From the NCBI GenBank assembly GCA_018817245.1, contig JAHIUG010000034.1, forward strand, positions 1 through 13,432: 13,432 nt of DNA, given 5' to 3'. Below are positions 5,977 to 13,379 of the stretch, in pieces; the stretch's first letter is position 1, and each line of letters opens with the position of its first letter. The notes under the pieces were generated by a model. That model saw only the letters and a list, made by a program, of their open reading frames with translations. It was not told the DNA's origin and searched no databases. The position numbers were made by a program, and so were the translations under genes. This DNA comes from Patescibacteria group bacterium (GTDB lineage: Bacteria > Patescibacteriota > Patescibacteriia > 2-12-FULL-60-25).

Positions 5977-6378
5977 TCAACCTTTCCGCTTTCTCTTCTC
6001 TTTCATCTTTTGAGCTCGAGGTGAAAGTTTTGGTGGTTTTTTTAAAGCCTCTGGAATTTTTAATATAAGTCGCCGCGCCTCTTCCGCTAATTCATCGTGC
6101 GGGGCTTTGAGCGCCTCTCGTTTTACGATAAATAGAATATGTACATTGTTCGGCACCTCGTTAATATGTGTTTTTAAGACATGTCGCAATCTGCGTTTCA
6201 CTCTATTGCGATCAACTGCGCTTTTAAAAACTTTGGTAGACGTAATAAACGCAACTTTCGGTCCATCAGAAACCGGGCGAACGCGCATCACCATAAATGG
6301 GCCATAAACAGAACGGCCTTTTGTGCCAAGCTTTTCAAAATCCTTGGCTTTGGTTAATCGAAATTGTTTTTCAAACAT
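5977..6378 (-). CDS. rnpA: Ribonuclease P protein component
   Basis: 133 aa; the protein cofactor of RNase P, which binds the 5' leader of precursor tRNA and helps the catalytic RNA. The N-terminus FEKQFRLTKAKDFEKL is typical, and the RNR signature RNRVKRRLRHVL lies at 57-68 after FKSAVD. After about residue 112 there is a basic Pro/Lys/Arg-rich tail (KKPPKLSPRAQKMKEKRKRK) that makes it somewhat longer than usual. It follows rpmH on the minus strand with a 98-nt gap that holds a terminator-like hairpin. No good Shine-Dalgarno sequence precedes the ATG. Its normal downstream partner yidD is not adjacent. Confidence 0.96.
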   Translation of the reverse strand: MFEKQFRLTKAKDFEKLGTKGRSVYGPFMVMRVRPVSDGPKVAFITSTKVFKSAVDRNRVKRRLRHVLKTHINEVPNNVHILFIVKREALKAPHDELAEEARRLILKIPEALKKPPKLSPRAQKMKEKRKRKG

Positions 6379-6424
6379 AGATCCCGTATATCGTAACTCG
6401 TAATTCGTGTTTCGTATATCTGTT
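6379..6424. repeat. Low-complexity TCGTA-type intergenic repeat
   Basis: Short, imperfect iterations of TCGTA or TTCGT (for example ATATCGTAACTCGTAATTCG) lie just before the rnpA start. They resemble the ATTCGTCATT-type sequence on both sides of the rpmH-dnaA promoters. This looks like replication slippage or a lineage-specific intergenic repeat; no function is visible. Confidence 0.45.
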
Positions 6425-6459
6425 AAAAAAATAAACCTCGATTATCGTCGAGATTTATT
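6425..6459 (-). terminator. Attenuator-like hairpin between rpmH and rnpA
   Basis: On the minus strand AATAAATCTCGA (6459-6448) pairs with TCGAGGTTTATT (6441-6430), 12 positions with one internal mismatch and a 6-nt loop, and is followed by a T run (6431-6425). It sits 17 nt after the rpmH stop. It fits an intrinsic terminator or attenuator that reduces rnpA expression relative to the much more needed ribosomal protein. Confidence 0.8.
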
Positions 6460-6476
6460 CAAAATTGAAAAGTAAG

Positions 6477-6626
6477 TTATTTCGATTTTTCAACAGTCAA
6501 AACCGCTCTTCCTTTTGCACGTCGACGCGACAAAACAGTGCGCCCTTCTTTGGTACTCATGCGTTTTCTAAAGCCGTGTACCTTTGCTCTACGGCGCTTT
6601 TTTGGCTGATAAGTTCTTTTAGGCAT
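6477..6626 (-). CDS. rpmH: 50S ribosomal protein L34
   Basis: A 49-aa protein starting MPKRTYQPKKRRRAKVHGF, followed by RKRMSTKEGRTVLSRRRAKGR: the nearly invariant L34 sequence with its KRTYQP start and GR-x-VL-x-RRR-x-KGR core, plus a short ending TVEKSK. It is a small, very basic protein of the large ribosomal subunit. It is first in the rpmH-rnpA unit and divergent to dnaA, the classical arrangement. No Shine-Dalgarno sequence is evident before the ATG at 6626. Confidence 0.97.
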   Translation of the reverse strand: MPKRTYQPKKRRRAKVHGFRKRMSTKEGRTVLSRRRAKGRAVLTVEKSK

Positions 6627-6757
6627 AAATACGCTTCGCTTAATAACGAATTAATGAATGACTAATGACGAATGTAGGTTGTTGCTTTTCTGGTCCCTTC
6701 CATCATTCGATATTCGGATTTCGTCATTTGTCATTGCTTGGTTTCCAGCATTGCCAG

Positions 6758-6786
6758 ATTGTGTCATAAAAAGTATTATTTGGCAA
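6758..6786 (-). promoter_or_regulatory. Promoter of rpmH-rnpA
   Basis: On the minus strand a -35 TTGCCA (6786-6781) is separated by 17 nt from a -10 CACAAT (6763-6758). The match is good at -35 and moderate at -10. The leader to rpmH would be about 125 nt and would run through the ATTCGTCATT-type repeat. Confidence 0.5.
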
Positions 6787-6800
6787 GACCTATCCCCATT

Positions 6801-6809
6801 TCATCCACA
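6801..6809 (+). promoter_or_regulatory. DnaA-box-like site between divergent rpmH and dnaA promoters
   Basis: TCATCCACA differs from the consensus TTATCCACA at one position. It lies between the -35 elements proposed for rpmH and dnaA, a position that suits autoregulation of dnaA by DnaA. Confidence 0.5.
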
Positions 6810-6812
6810 GAT

Positions 6813-6841
6813 TTGACTTGAACCCACTCTATTGATGAGAT
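6813..6841 (+). promoter_or_regulatory. Possible dnaA promoter
   Basis: TTGACT (6813-6818), a 17-nt spacer and TGAGAT (6836-6841). The -35 is good and the -10 weak. The leader to the dnaA ATG at 6897 would be about 50 nt. Confidence 0.35.
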
Positions 6842-6896
6842 TGATGCACACCACATGAGATAGTCATTCGGTTTTAGTCATTCGTCATTAATATAT

Positions 6897-8291
6897 ATGG
6901 ATTTCACAGAAATTTGGCAAGCGACCCTAGGAGAGTTGGAGCTAACTCTCTCAAAAGCCAATTTCACAACTTGGTTTAAGAGTACTTTTATTTCCAGTGT
7001 GAATGAAGGACGCGCGATTGTCTGCGTTCCCAATACATTCACCAAGGCTTGGCTTGAAAAAAAGTATCACGACTCAGTGATTAAGGCTTTGCGCAATGTA
7101 ACCAACAATGAAGTTCGCGAAGTAACCTATAAAGTTGAGGCAAAGAATACTTCAGTGGTCCCAGGCCTGCAACCGGCTCAGGCGTCGTCTGCATATGCTA
7201 CGACAGACACGCTTACTTTTAATGAATACGACTCCTCGACTGATTCTATTGCTGATTCCGGTCTTAATCCACGCTACGTCTTTGATGGCTTTATCGTAGG
7301 AAAGACTAACGAGCTGGCAAATGCTGCCGCCCTGGCCGTAGCCACACAACCCGGTACAACATATAACCCGCTCTTCATTTACGGTGGCTCTGGTTTGGGC
7401 AAAACTCACCTTTTACATGCCATAGGCAATCACTTATCAAAGACCGACCCGGACAAAAAGGTTTTATATGTTACCAGCGAACGCTTTACCAATGATTTTA
7501 TCCACTCGATCCGCGGCGGAAAGGGTAAGGAGTTCAAAGATCTGTACCGAAACGTCGATGTCTTGTTAGTGGATGACATCCAATTCATCAGCGGTAAGGA
7601 AAGTACGCAGGAAGAATTTTTTCACACGTTCAACGCGCTGCATCAGGCCAACAAACAACTTGTGTTATCTTCCGATCGACAGCCAAAAGACATTCAGGCA
7701 ATAGAGAATAGACTCCAAACCCGCATGGAATGGGGCATGATGGCTGATATTTCCTCTCCAGACTTTGAAACACGTGTCGCAATACTTGGAGAAAAAATAA
7801 AAGAGAAAGGCGCTGAGCTCAGTCTGGATATTCAACGATACATAGCCGGAACAGTGCAGTCGAATGTGCGCGAGCTGGAGGGCGCACTTAATAAAATCCT
7901 GGCTTATCACCAATTCAAGAACACACTGCCAACGCTTGAAACGGTTCAATCTCTTCTGCAGAGCTACATCCCAAGTGTTCCAAAGAGAAACATCACGCCG
8001 CGTCGCTTAATGGAGATAGTGGTCATCTACTATGATATAACTCTTGACGAGCTTATGGGTAAAAGCCGTGAACAACGCCTTGCTTATCCCCGCCAAATCG
8101 CCATGTATCTACTTAGACACGAAGCAAAGTGTTCTTTTCCGGCAATAGGTGAACATGTCGGTGGCCGCGATCACACAACTGCTATGCATGCCTGTACAAA
8201 AATAGCCGGCCTTGCAAAAAACGACGAGCAACTAAAACGCGATCTCTCCTTACTTCGAGAAAAACTTTACTCAACCGGAGGCGGTGGATAA
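6897..8291 (+). CDS. dnaA: Chromosomal replication initiator protein DnaA
   Basis: 464 aa with all four DnaA domains. Domain I (1-about 82) includes ANFTTWFKST and NTFTKAWLEKKYHDSV. The linker is short and Ser/Thr/Asp-rich (about 83-122). The AAA+ core has Walker A GGSGLGKTHLL (163-173) and Walker B VLLVDDIQFI (222-231), then SSDRQPKDI and the sensor region NRLQTRMEWGM (271-281). The C-terminal DNA-binding domain has the signature GGRDHTTAMHA (422-432). The arginine-finger region reads NRLQTRMEWG where most proteins read SRFEWG or SRFQGG, which may be a lineage variant. No Shine-Dalgarno sequence precedes the ATG. The stop codon TAA is itself part of a DnaA-box-like sequence (8283-8291). Confidence 0.98.
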   Translation: MDFTEIWQATLGELELTLSKANFTTWFKSTFISSVNEGRAIVCVPNTFTKAWLEKKYHDSVIKALRNVTNNEVREVTYKVEAKNTSVVPGLQPAQASSAYATTDTLTFNEYDSSTDSIADSGLNPRYVFDGFIVGKTNELANAAALAVATQPGTTYNPLFIYGGSGLGKTHLLHAIGNHLSKTDPDKKVLYVTSERFTNDFIHSIRGGKGKEFKDLYRNVDVLLVDDIQFISGKESTQEEFFHTFNALHQANKQLVLSSDRQPKDIQAIENRLQTRMEWGMMADISSPDFETRVAILGEKIKEKGAELSLDIQRYIAGTVQSNVRELEGALNKILAYHQFKNTLPTLETVQSLLQSYIPSVPKRNITPRRLMEIVVIYYDITLDELMGKSREQRLAYPRQIAMYLLRHEAKCSFPAIGEHVGGRDHTTAMHACTKIAGLAKNDEQLKRDLSLLREKLYSTGGGG

Positions 8292-8558
8292 CATACCTCA
8301 AGAGTGTGACTAACTGCCATAAAAAAAGTTGATAACCCGTTCGTCTTCACGCACTACATCCCCCAATCGCAAATTCATCCACTACTTGTACATTAACTAT
8401 CCATAGTTTTCCATACTGACCGTGGATGTCTTTTAAAAACAAAAGCCAGTAGAATCAATCCGCCCTTTCCCTTATCCACACTGTCCACAGCACTTACTGT
8501 TACTACTTATTTTATATATAAATATTTAAGAATAATAAACCTTAAAAATTTTAATCAT
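8283..8558 (+). other. Probable chromosomal replication origin (oriC)
   Basis: The dnaA-dnaN spacer holds a perfect DnaA box TTATCCACA (8472-8480), directly followed by a related CTGTCCACA (8481-8489). Weaker sites are GGTGGATAA on the reverse strand overlapping the dnaA stop (8283-8291), AGTTGATAA (8328-8336), TCATCCACT (8375-8383) and CTATCCATA (8397-8405). An AT-rich tract at 8507-8558 (4 G or C in 52 bases) next to the tandem boxes fits a DNA unwinding element. The triplet-like stretch between them (about 8490-8515) could correspond to DnaA-trio elements. The dnaN promoter must also lie here but is not clear. Confidence 0.75.
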
Positions 8559-9695
8559 ATGAACTTTGCATGTACTCAAGAAAATCTAGTACAAGGACTA
8601 AACATGGTGAGCCATGTTACAGGTAAAAATGTGAACCTTCCTGTTTTGGGTAACGTTCTTTTAAAAACAGAAAACGGAAATCTAAGATTATCAACCACAA
8701 ATCTAGAGCTGGCCGTAAGCTGTGTGATACGTGGGAAGGTTCAGGCTGAAGGTGAGTACAGCGTCCCGGCAAAGTTGCTATTAGACTATGTATCGCTTTT
8801 GCCAACCGGAAAGATCGAGCTTGAATTAAAAGAGGAGGGACTGGAAGTCCGTTCTAACGATCAGGAGACGATAATAAAAGGTTTGGCTGCCAGTGAATTT
8901 CCTCTATTACCCAAGCTCACTAAGAACACTAATTTTCAGCTTGGGGCAGAGGAGCTTAAGCGCGCATTGAATCAGGTGACTTTTGCTTCATCATCCTCTG
9001 AGTCCCGCCCTGAGCTCACGGGCGTAGCTTGTTTTTTTAATCAGGAAGGAAATGAGTCTGTCGTAATATTTGCTGCAACCGACTCATATCGATTAGCTGA
9101 GAAAAAGCTTGGCATCAAGGGTCAAGCTGGGAGCTTATATAAGGCGATCGTGCCTGCCAGATCAATGCTTGAGATAGCGCGCATCACATCTTCTTATAAA
9201 GATGACATTAGCGGACCCGGAGATGTGTCTTGGGGCTTTAGTGACAACCAGCTGGTCATAAGTTATGGCAATGTTGAGTTGGTAACGCGGCTGATTGAAG
9301 GTTCTTTCCCGCCGTATAATGAAATTATTCCTCAGTCATTCAAGTCAGAGGTTATTCTGCCACGAGTTGAATTATCAAAGGCCGTTAGAGCAGCTAGTTT
9401 ATTTTCGAGACAGGGATTATTTGATATTCATATTGATTTGGACCCGGATCAGGGGACATGTACTGTTGCTTCAGCTGACCAAGGTACTGGAAAAACAAAG
9501 ACCATAATCAAATGTGATGTTCAAGGTATTAAAAATAACGTGACGTTAAATTTTCGTTATTTAAATGATGGCTTGTCCTCAATTCAGACTGATACAATTA
9601 AACTGGCCATGATTGATGAAGGCAGTCCGGTGCTAATTTTGCCAGAGCCAATGGAAGAAAAATATCGTTACCTGGTTATGCCGATAAGACAATAG
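8559..9695 (+). CDS. dnaN: DNA polymerase III beta subunit (sliding clamp)
   Basis: 378 aa, the normal length for three clamp repeats of about 120 residues. The N-terminus (MNFACTQENLVQGLNMVSHV) has the usual start of clamp domain 1. NVLLKTENGNLRLSTTNLELAV, AATDSYRLAEKKLG and FPPYNEIIP are characteristic segments of the family. The C-terminus YLVMPIRQ corresponds to the conserved MPMRL ending beside the partner-binding pocket, with a Gln at the end. The protein encircles DNA and tethers DNA polymerase III. It follows dnaA across the putative origin without a Shine-Dalgarno sequence. The genes usual in many bacteria after dnaN (recF, gyrB) are absent; a convergent PBP follows. Confidence 0.98.
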   Translation: MNFACTQENLVQGLNMVSHVTGKNVNLPVLGNVLLKTENGNLRLSTTNLELAVSCVIRGKVQAEGEYSVPAKLLLDYVSLLPTGKIELELKEEGLEVRSNDQETIIKGLAASEFPLLPKLTKNTNFQLGAEELKRALNQVTFASSSSESRPELTGVACFFNQEGNESVVIFAATDSYRLAEKKLGIKGQAGSLYKAIVPARSMLEIARITSSYKDDISGPGDVSWGFSDNQLVISYGNVELVTRLIEGSFPPYNEIIPQSFKSEVILPRVELSKAVRAASLFSRQGLFDIHIDLDPDQGTCTVASADQGTGKTKTIIKCDVQGIKNNVTLNFRYLNDGLSSIQTDTIKLAMIDEGSPVLILPEPMEEKYRYLVMPIRQ

Positions 9696-9730
9696 AAAAA
9701 ATGTAAGGAGCTACGCAATAAACATAAAAT

Positions 9731-9768
9731 AAAAAAAGCCCTGGGTTTCGTTACCAGGGCTTTTTTTT
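9731..9768. terminator. Strong bidirectional terminator between dnaN and the PBP
   Basis: The 14-bp perfect stem AAAAAAAGCCCTGG (9731-9744) with CCAGGGCTTTTTTT (9754-9767) closes a 9-nt loop. It has T runs on both strands and lies 4 nt after the PBP stop and 35 nt after the dnaN stop, so it serves both convergent genes. Confidence 0.96.
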
Positions 9769-9771
9769 ATT

Positions 9772-12642
9772 TTAGTCGATGTTTACTAGAATGCGGTTGT
9801 TAGAAATTGTAGAACCATCATTCATTACCATTATCGGGTAAATGAAATATGAACCGGGCAATGGCGCGCTGTTCCATTTAACCTGGATTAGGGTGCTTTC
9901 CGGTAACAGCTCTGAGGCAAGCAGCCTGGTATTGTTGTTTTGTGATTCTTGTAAGAATACATCTACACGGCTGACACTCTCCAAGTCTGAAAGAGTCACA
10001 GTAATGATATTTGGGAAAGATCCTCGGTCAATAGTGGAGCCGTTGGCTGGTGAAATAATATTTGCTCCGGCTGGCAATGGCTGAGCAGTTAGGTTGATTG
10101 TCACAGTAGCGCTTCCTCTGCTACCCAGCTCGTCGATAGCTGTAACTTTAAGGTCATGGTATCCAATTCCGATTGAGTTAGGTACGCGCGCTGTGAATGA
10201 GAGAGACCCATCCAAAGTGGTGCTGATCATCTGGCCCTCCATGTATGCTTCAACTCGCGTGATGCGGCGCGGTGCATTAATCGATACGCTGATAAAAGGT
10301 TCGCGTGAATTCCATGTTGTGTTGGATTTCGGAGAATTGATGGTTATTTGAGGTTGAACATCTGCTGTATGTACGTCGTCATATTCTGTTGGCAATGCTT
10401 TGGTTGTAGAAGCCCAGCCCGTGCGTTCAACCCAGTCCTGAACAGCAGATTCCCAGTTGTAAAATTGAGGATCTTTTTCCGGGTTACTCGGGGCTGGTCC
10501 CAGAGGATCATTTTTTTCAACGTACCATAATATATTGTGAGCTTCCTGAAAGCTGCGCTCCTCAATTAACTCCGGCGGAGTAAATTCTGTTGCCAGTTTT
10601 CCTGATAACGTGTCTATTTTTACCTTCGTTTCAAAAGCTTGACCCAGTAACACGGGCTTATTTGTGTTTAAAGAAGGCGGCGCAGGAAACTGTTCTACCG
10701 GCAGCTCTAATTGTTGCACTGCTCTTTTCATAAATCCCTGCCAGATAGGCGCGGCTAACGTTGAACCACCGGCACCGCGTCTCATCGCGGAGTTGTCATT
10801 GTTCCCGGCCCAAACACCGGCAGCTAATGAGGGAACGTATCCGATTGTCCAGGCGTCACGGTAATCATTTGTAGTACCGGTCTTAGCGGCGACCGGGCGT
10901 CCGGGCAGGGTCAAATAATTATTCGCGCCAAATGCGAAAGCACGTGCGTTATTATCGCTTAAAACATTTGATAAACGAAGTATTGCGTCTCGATCTACAA
11001 CTTGTCGGCTCTCTTGTTGTTCCCACTCTTCTAGTACCTTACCTTCCGCATCTTCAACCTTGAGGACTGTGACCTCTTTTGCCAGCTTTCCTTCAGCTGC
11101 AAACGTCGCATAGGCGCGCGTGTGTTCAAGAAGTTTTACTTCACCCCCGCCCAGTACCAATGCAAGCCCAAAGCGGCTCCTATCCCCCAAGGTGGTGTAG
11201 CCAAGCTGTTCTGCGAAGTCGAGCACACTACTCACACCCACGAGGTACAACATCTTAACTGCCGGGATATTCAAAGATCCTTGTAAGGCTTTGCGTACGG
11301 ACACGGGTCCACGCTCTCCTAAGTCATAATTTTTAGGTGAGTAGTTTTGGATGTCAGTTTTAAATGTTGTGTTTACATCCCACAAGGTCATTTCAGGCGT
11401 GTAGCCTTTTAAAAATCCTGCTGCGTATACAATCGGTTTGAAAGAAGAGCCTGGTTGTCGTGGCCTGATGGTGACATTAACTTGTCCGTCGTTTTCTTGA
11501 TCGAAAAAATCTTTAGAACCCACCATACTCAATACCTGTCCGTTGTACGGGTCAACTGCGACAAGCGCGGCATTACTAAAACCATACTGCTCACCACGAT
11601 CTTCAACCCCTTTTGCAACCTCTTCTTCTGCAATTTGTTGTAAATTCCAATCCAAGCTGGTTATTACTTTTAACCCTCCCTGTTCGACTGCGCGCTGTCC
11701 ATATTCTTCAACCAACTGCGAGCGCACATATGTCACAAAGTGTGGCGCATGGATGTTACCGATCTGTTTTGGCTGGAGTTTCTCCAATGTATTGATTTCT
11801 TTAGCCTCATCAGCCTGTTCTTGGGTAATATAATCCTGAGCTGCCATAAGATTAAGTATCAATTTTTGTCTCTGCACTAACTTATCTCGGTTGTCCCCGC
11901 TTAATCCTGTTCCATATGGAGAATAATAATCAGGAGCTTGTGGCAATGACGCTAAAAGCGCGGCCTCATCCAGGGTCAACTCGCTGGCAGGTTTTCCGAA
12001 ATAACTCTGCGCAGCCGATTCAATTCCGTAAAGCGTTGAGCCATAAGGGATCTCATTAAAGTAAAGCTGCAAAATTTCGTCTTTTGTATAAAGTCGTTCG
12101 ATTTGCAGAGCCAGAACAATCTCTTTCAGTTTTCTGCCGAATTTTTTCTCTGTGGTCAACACAGCATTTTTTACAAACTGTTGAGTCAGAGTAGAGGCCC
12201 CCTGTGCCTTACGGCGTTGGATAATATCAACATACACAGCTTTTAAAATTCGTTTTACGCTAATACCACGATGCTTATAAAAATCTTTGTCCTCAACCGC
12301 GACAGTGGCCGCGACCACGTAGTCCGGCAGGCTGTCCAATTGTATTAATGTTCGTTTTTCATCGCCGTGTATTTCATACAAAAGAGTTTCACCCGTCCGA
12401 TCGTAAATTTTTGTTGATTGAGGAACGTTTCTACCCATTAAAGCATTTGGATCCGGCAAATCTCTGCTGTACCAAGCAAAGGCAAGCGTGATCAATACCG
12501 CGCCTACCAAAAAACCCGCGATTCCTAAAGAAATAACCCAAAAAACAAGCTTTTTTGAAGCTTTTTTTAGGCTTTTTTTGAGGCGTCTCTTGAAGTTTTG
12601 GCTTCTTCGAGACAGTGGCTCATTTCGGTATTTAATAGGCAT
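9772..12642 (-). CDS. Class A penicillin-binding protein with two C-terminal Ig-like domains
   Basis: 956 aa. A very basic cytoplasmic tail (1-31) precedes one membrane anchor (about 32-57). The glycosyltransferase domain (about 75-260) has EDKDFYKHRG with catalytic Glu117, GASTLTQQFVKN (148-159) and KEIVLALQIE (173-182). The transpeptidase domain (about 350-640) has the SxxK motif S399-S-F-K402, SLN (456-458) and KTGT (587-590), all intact. It therefore polymerises glycan strands and cross-links peptides outside the membrane. After a linker rich in Pro and acidic residues, two Ig-like beta domains (about 763-852 and 857-956) start with QITINSPKSN and NIISPANGST; each is typical of extracellular binding modules. 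The gene is divergent to the 3D-domain gene, and no Shine-Dalgarno sequence is visible. The PBP1a-type family is clear, but the exact paralogue name is not. Confidence 0.95.
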   Translation of the reverse strand: MPIKYRNEPLSRRSQNFKRRLKKSLKKASKKLVFWVISLGIAGFLVGAVLITLAFAWYSRDLPDPNALMGRNVPQSTKIYDRTGETLLYEIHGDEKRTLIQLDSLPDYVVAATVAVEDKDFYKHRGISVKRILKAVYVDIIQRRKAQGASTLTQQFVKNAVLTTEKKFGRKLKEIVLALQIERLYTKDEILQLYFNEIPYGSTLYGIESAAQSYFGKPASELTLDEAALLASLPQAPDYYSPYGTGLSGDNRDKLVQRQKLILNLMAAQDYITQEQADEAKEINTLEKLQPKQIGNIHAPHFVTYVRSQLVEEYGQRAVEQGGLKVITSLDWNLQQIAEEEVAKGVEDRGEQYGFSNAALVAVDPYNGQVLSMVGSKDFFDQENDGQVNVTIRPRQPGSSFKPIVYAAGFLKGYTPEMTLWDVNTTFKTDIQNYSPKNYDLGERGPVSVRKALQGSLNIPAVKMLYLVGVSSVLDFAEQLGYTTLGDRSRFGLALVLGGGEVKLLEHTRAYATFAAEGKLAKEVTVLKVEDAEGKVLEEWEQQESRQVVDRDAILRLSNVLSDNNARAFAFGANNYLTLPGRPVAAKTGTTNDYRDAWTIGYVPSLAAGVWAGNNDNSAMRRGAGGSTLAAPIWQGFMKRAVQQLELPVEQFPAPPSLNTNKPVLLGQAFETKVKIDTLSGKLATEFTPPELIEERSFQEAHNILWYVEKNDPLGPAPSNPEKDPQFYNWESAVQDWVERTGWASTTKALPTEYDDVHTADVQPQITINSPKSNTTWNSREPFISVSINAPRRITRVEAYMEGQMISTTLDGSLSFTARVPNSIGIGYHDLKVTAIDELGSRGSATVTINLTAQPLPAGANIISPANGSTIDRGSFPNIITVTLSDLESVSRVDVFLQESQNNNTRLLASELLPESTLIQVKWNSAPLPGSYFIYPIMVMNDGSTISNNRILVNID

Positions 12643-12673
12643 GAAAGTTTTTGGCTTATTTTAGCTAAAAACA

Positions 12674-12702
12674 ATAATATATCTATTGACAAAATTGAGC
12701 AA
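12674..12702 (-). promoter_or_regulatory. Promoter of the PBP gene
   Basis: Minus strand: TTGCTC (12702-12697), a 17-nt spacer and TATTAT (12679-12674). The -10 is near consensus. It overlaps the divergent promoter at 12686-12714, so the two genes probably compete for polymerase or are coordinated. Confidence 0.5.
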
Positions 12703-12714
12703 ATGTGATAGTAT
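12686..12714 (+). promoter_or_regulatory. Strong promoter of the 3D-domain gene
   Basis: A perfect -35 TTGACA (12686-12691), a 17-nt spacer and -10 TAGTAT (12709-12714). The start site would be near 12721, only a few bases before the leader hairpin. Confidence 0.8.
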
Positions 12715-12723
12715 TCTGTCGTT

Positions 12724-12764
12724 GATCAAATCGCAGCCCACCGTTTTTGGTGGGTTTTTTGATC
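12724..12764 (+). terminator. Leader terminator/attenuator with nested outer stem
   Basis: The inner stem CCCACC (12737-12742) with GGTGGG (12749-12754) closes a 6-nt loop and is followed by six T (12755-12760), a typical intrinsic terminator. An outer pair, GATCAAA (12724-12730) with TTTGATC (12758-12764), encloses it and uses part of the T run. It lies between the strong promoter and the ATG at 12775, with no other upstream plus-strand gene to terminate. It should therefore act on this gene's own leader RNA, either as an attenuator or by yielding an RNA of about 40 nt. Confidence 0.75.
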
Positions 12765-12774
12765 CCCAATTATT

Positions 12775-13374
12775 ATGAAGTTACTACAAAATACCTCATT
12801 AATCCCAAACGTCAATCGCTATGCAGTGACGGTTTTGGTATTGGTGCTTTTATTAACAACCAGTCGAGTTCAGGCTGTTGATGCTTCTGAAAAAGTAATT
12901 CCGTTACCGGACCGGACTGCTAAAACAGGTGCTTTTCAAACTACTGAGGAGCGCGGCATTGTAGTTCCCTTCGGCAAATTTATAAGTGAAATCTCACGTT
13001 CAGCTAATAAACCTGCTCAAAAATGGAATGCTATTAACGCTCCAGACTTGGATACTAAGGCGGATCGTTCAAATGAAGCTTCTGTTCGTACTATGTGGGT
13101 ACCAACATCTGCTTACACATCTGACCCTCGTGAAACCGACTCAACTCCGTTTACCACTGCTGACGGTTCCCGCGTGCGCGACGGTATTGTTGCCGCTAAC
13201 TTTTTACCAATCGGTACTCGACTTCGTATCCCAGACTATTTTGGGGACAAAGTATTCGAGGTTCATGATCGAATGAATAAACGTTATTGGGAGCGCGTAG
13301 ATCTTTGGATGGTGCAGAAACAGGATGCCCGCAATTGGGGCGTTCGTACAGTGAAGATCGAGATTCTACCGTAA
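12775..13374 (+). CDS. Secreted 3D-domain (double-psi beta-barrel) protein
   Basis: 199 aa. A hydrophobic stretch (17-29) after an N-terminus with two basic residues, followed by SRVQA (30-34), is a signal peptide with likely cleavage after Ala34. The C-terminal part (about 105-199) matches the 3D domain, also found in MltA-type lytic transglycosylases and in resuscitation-related proteins: TSAYTSDPRETDSTPFTTADG with Asp122, VRDGIVAANFLPIGTRLRIP, VHDRMNKRY with Asp165, and RVDLW with Asp176. The region between (35-104) has low complexity. Its role is probably peptidoglycan binding or cleavage in the envelope, fitting the divergent PBP. There is no Shine-Dalgarno sequence; expression must pass the leader hairpin. 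A good terminator follows. Confidence 0.85.
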   Translation: MKLLQNTSLIPNVNRYAVTVLVLVLLLTTSRVQAVDASEKVIPLPDRTAKTGAFQTTEERGIVVPFGKFISEISRSANKPAQKWNAINAPDLDTKADRSNEASVRTMWVPTSAYTSDPRETDSTPFTTADGSRVRDGIVAANFLPIGTRLRIPDYFGDKVFEVHDRMNKRYWERVDLWMVQKQDARNWGVRTVKIEILP

Positions 13375-13379
13375 AACAA

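Larger units (their letters stand above)
6652..6890. repeat. ATTCGTCATT-type repeats flanking the rpmH-dnaA promoters
   Basis: TAATGACGAATG (6663-6674) and its exact inverse CATTCGTCATTA (6879-6890) bracket the divergent promoter region. Degenerate forms lie beside them (TAATGAATGACTAATGACG near 6652; AGTCATTCGG near 6866; TTTCGTCATTTGTCATT near 6719). The arms are about 200 bp apart. No open reading frame or transposase accompanies them. Confidence 0.55.

Noticed and set aside
6465..6665. 66-aa plus-strand reading frame
   Set aside because: It is antisense to rpmH, whose 49-aa L34 sequence is unmistakable.
9696..9771. recF or gyrB after dnaN
   Set aside because: Only a terminator lies between dnaN and the convergent PBP gene.
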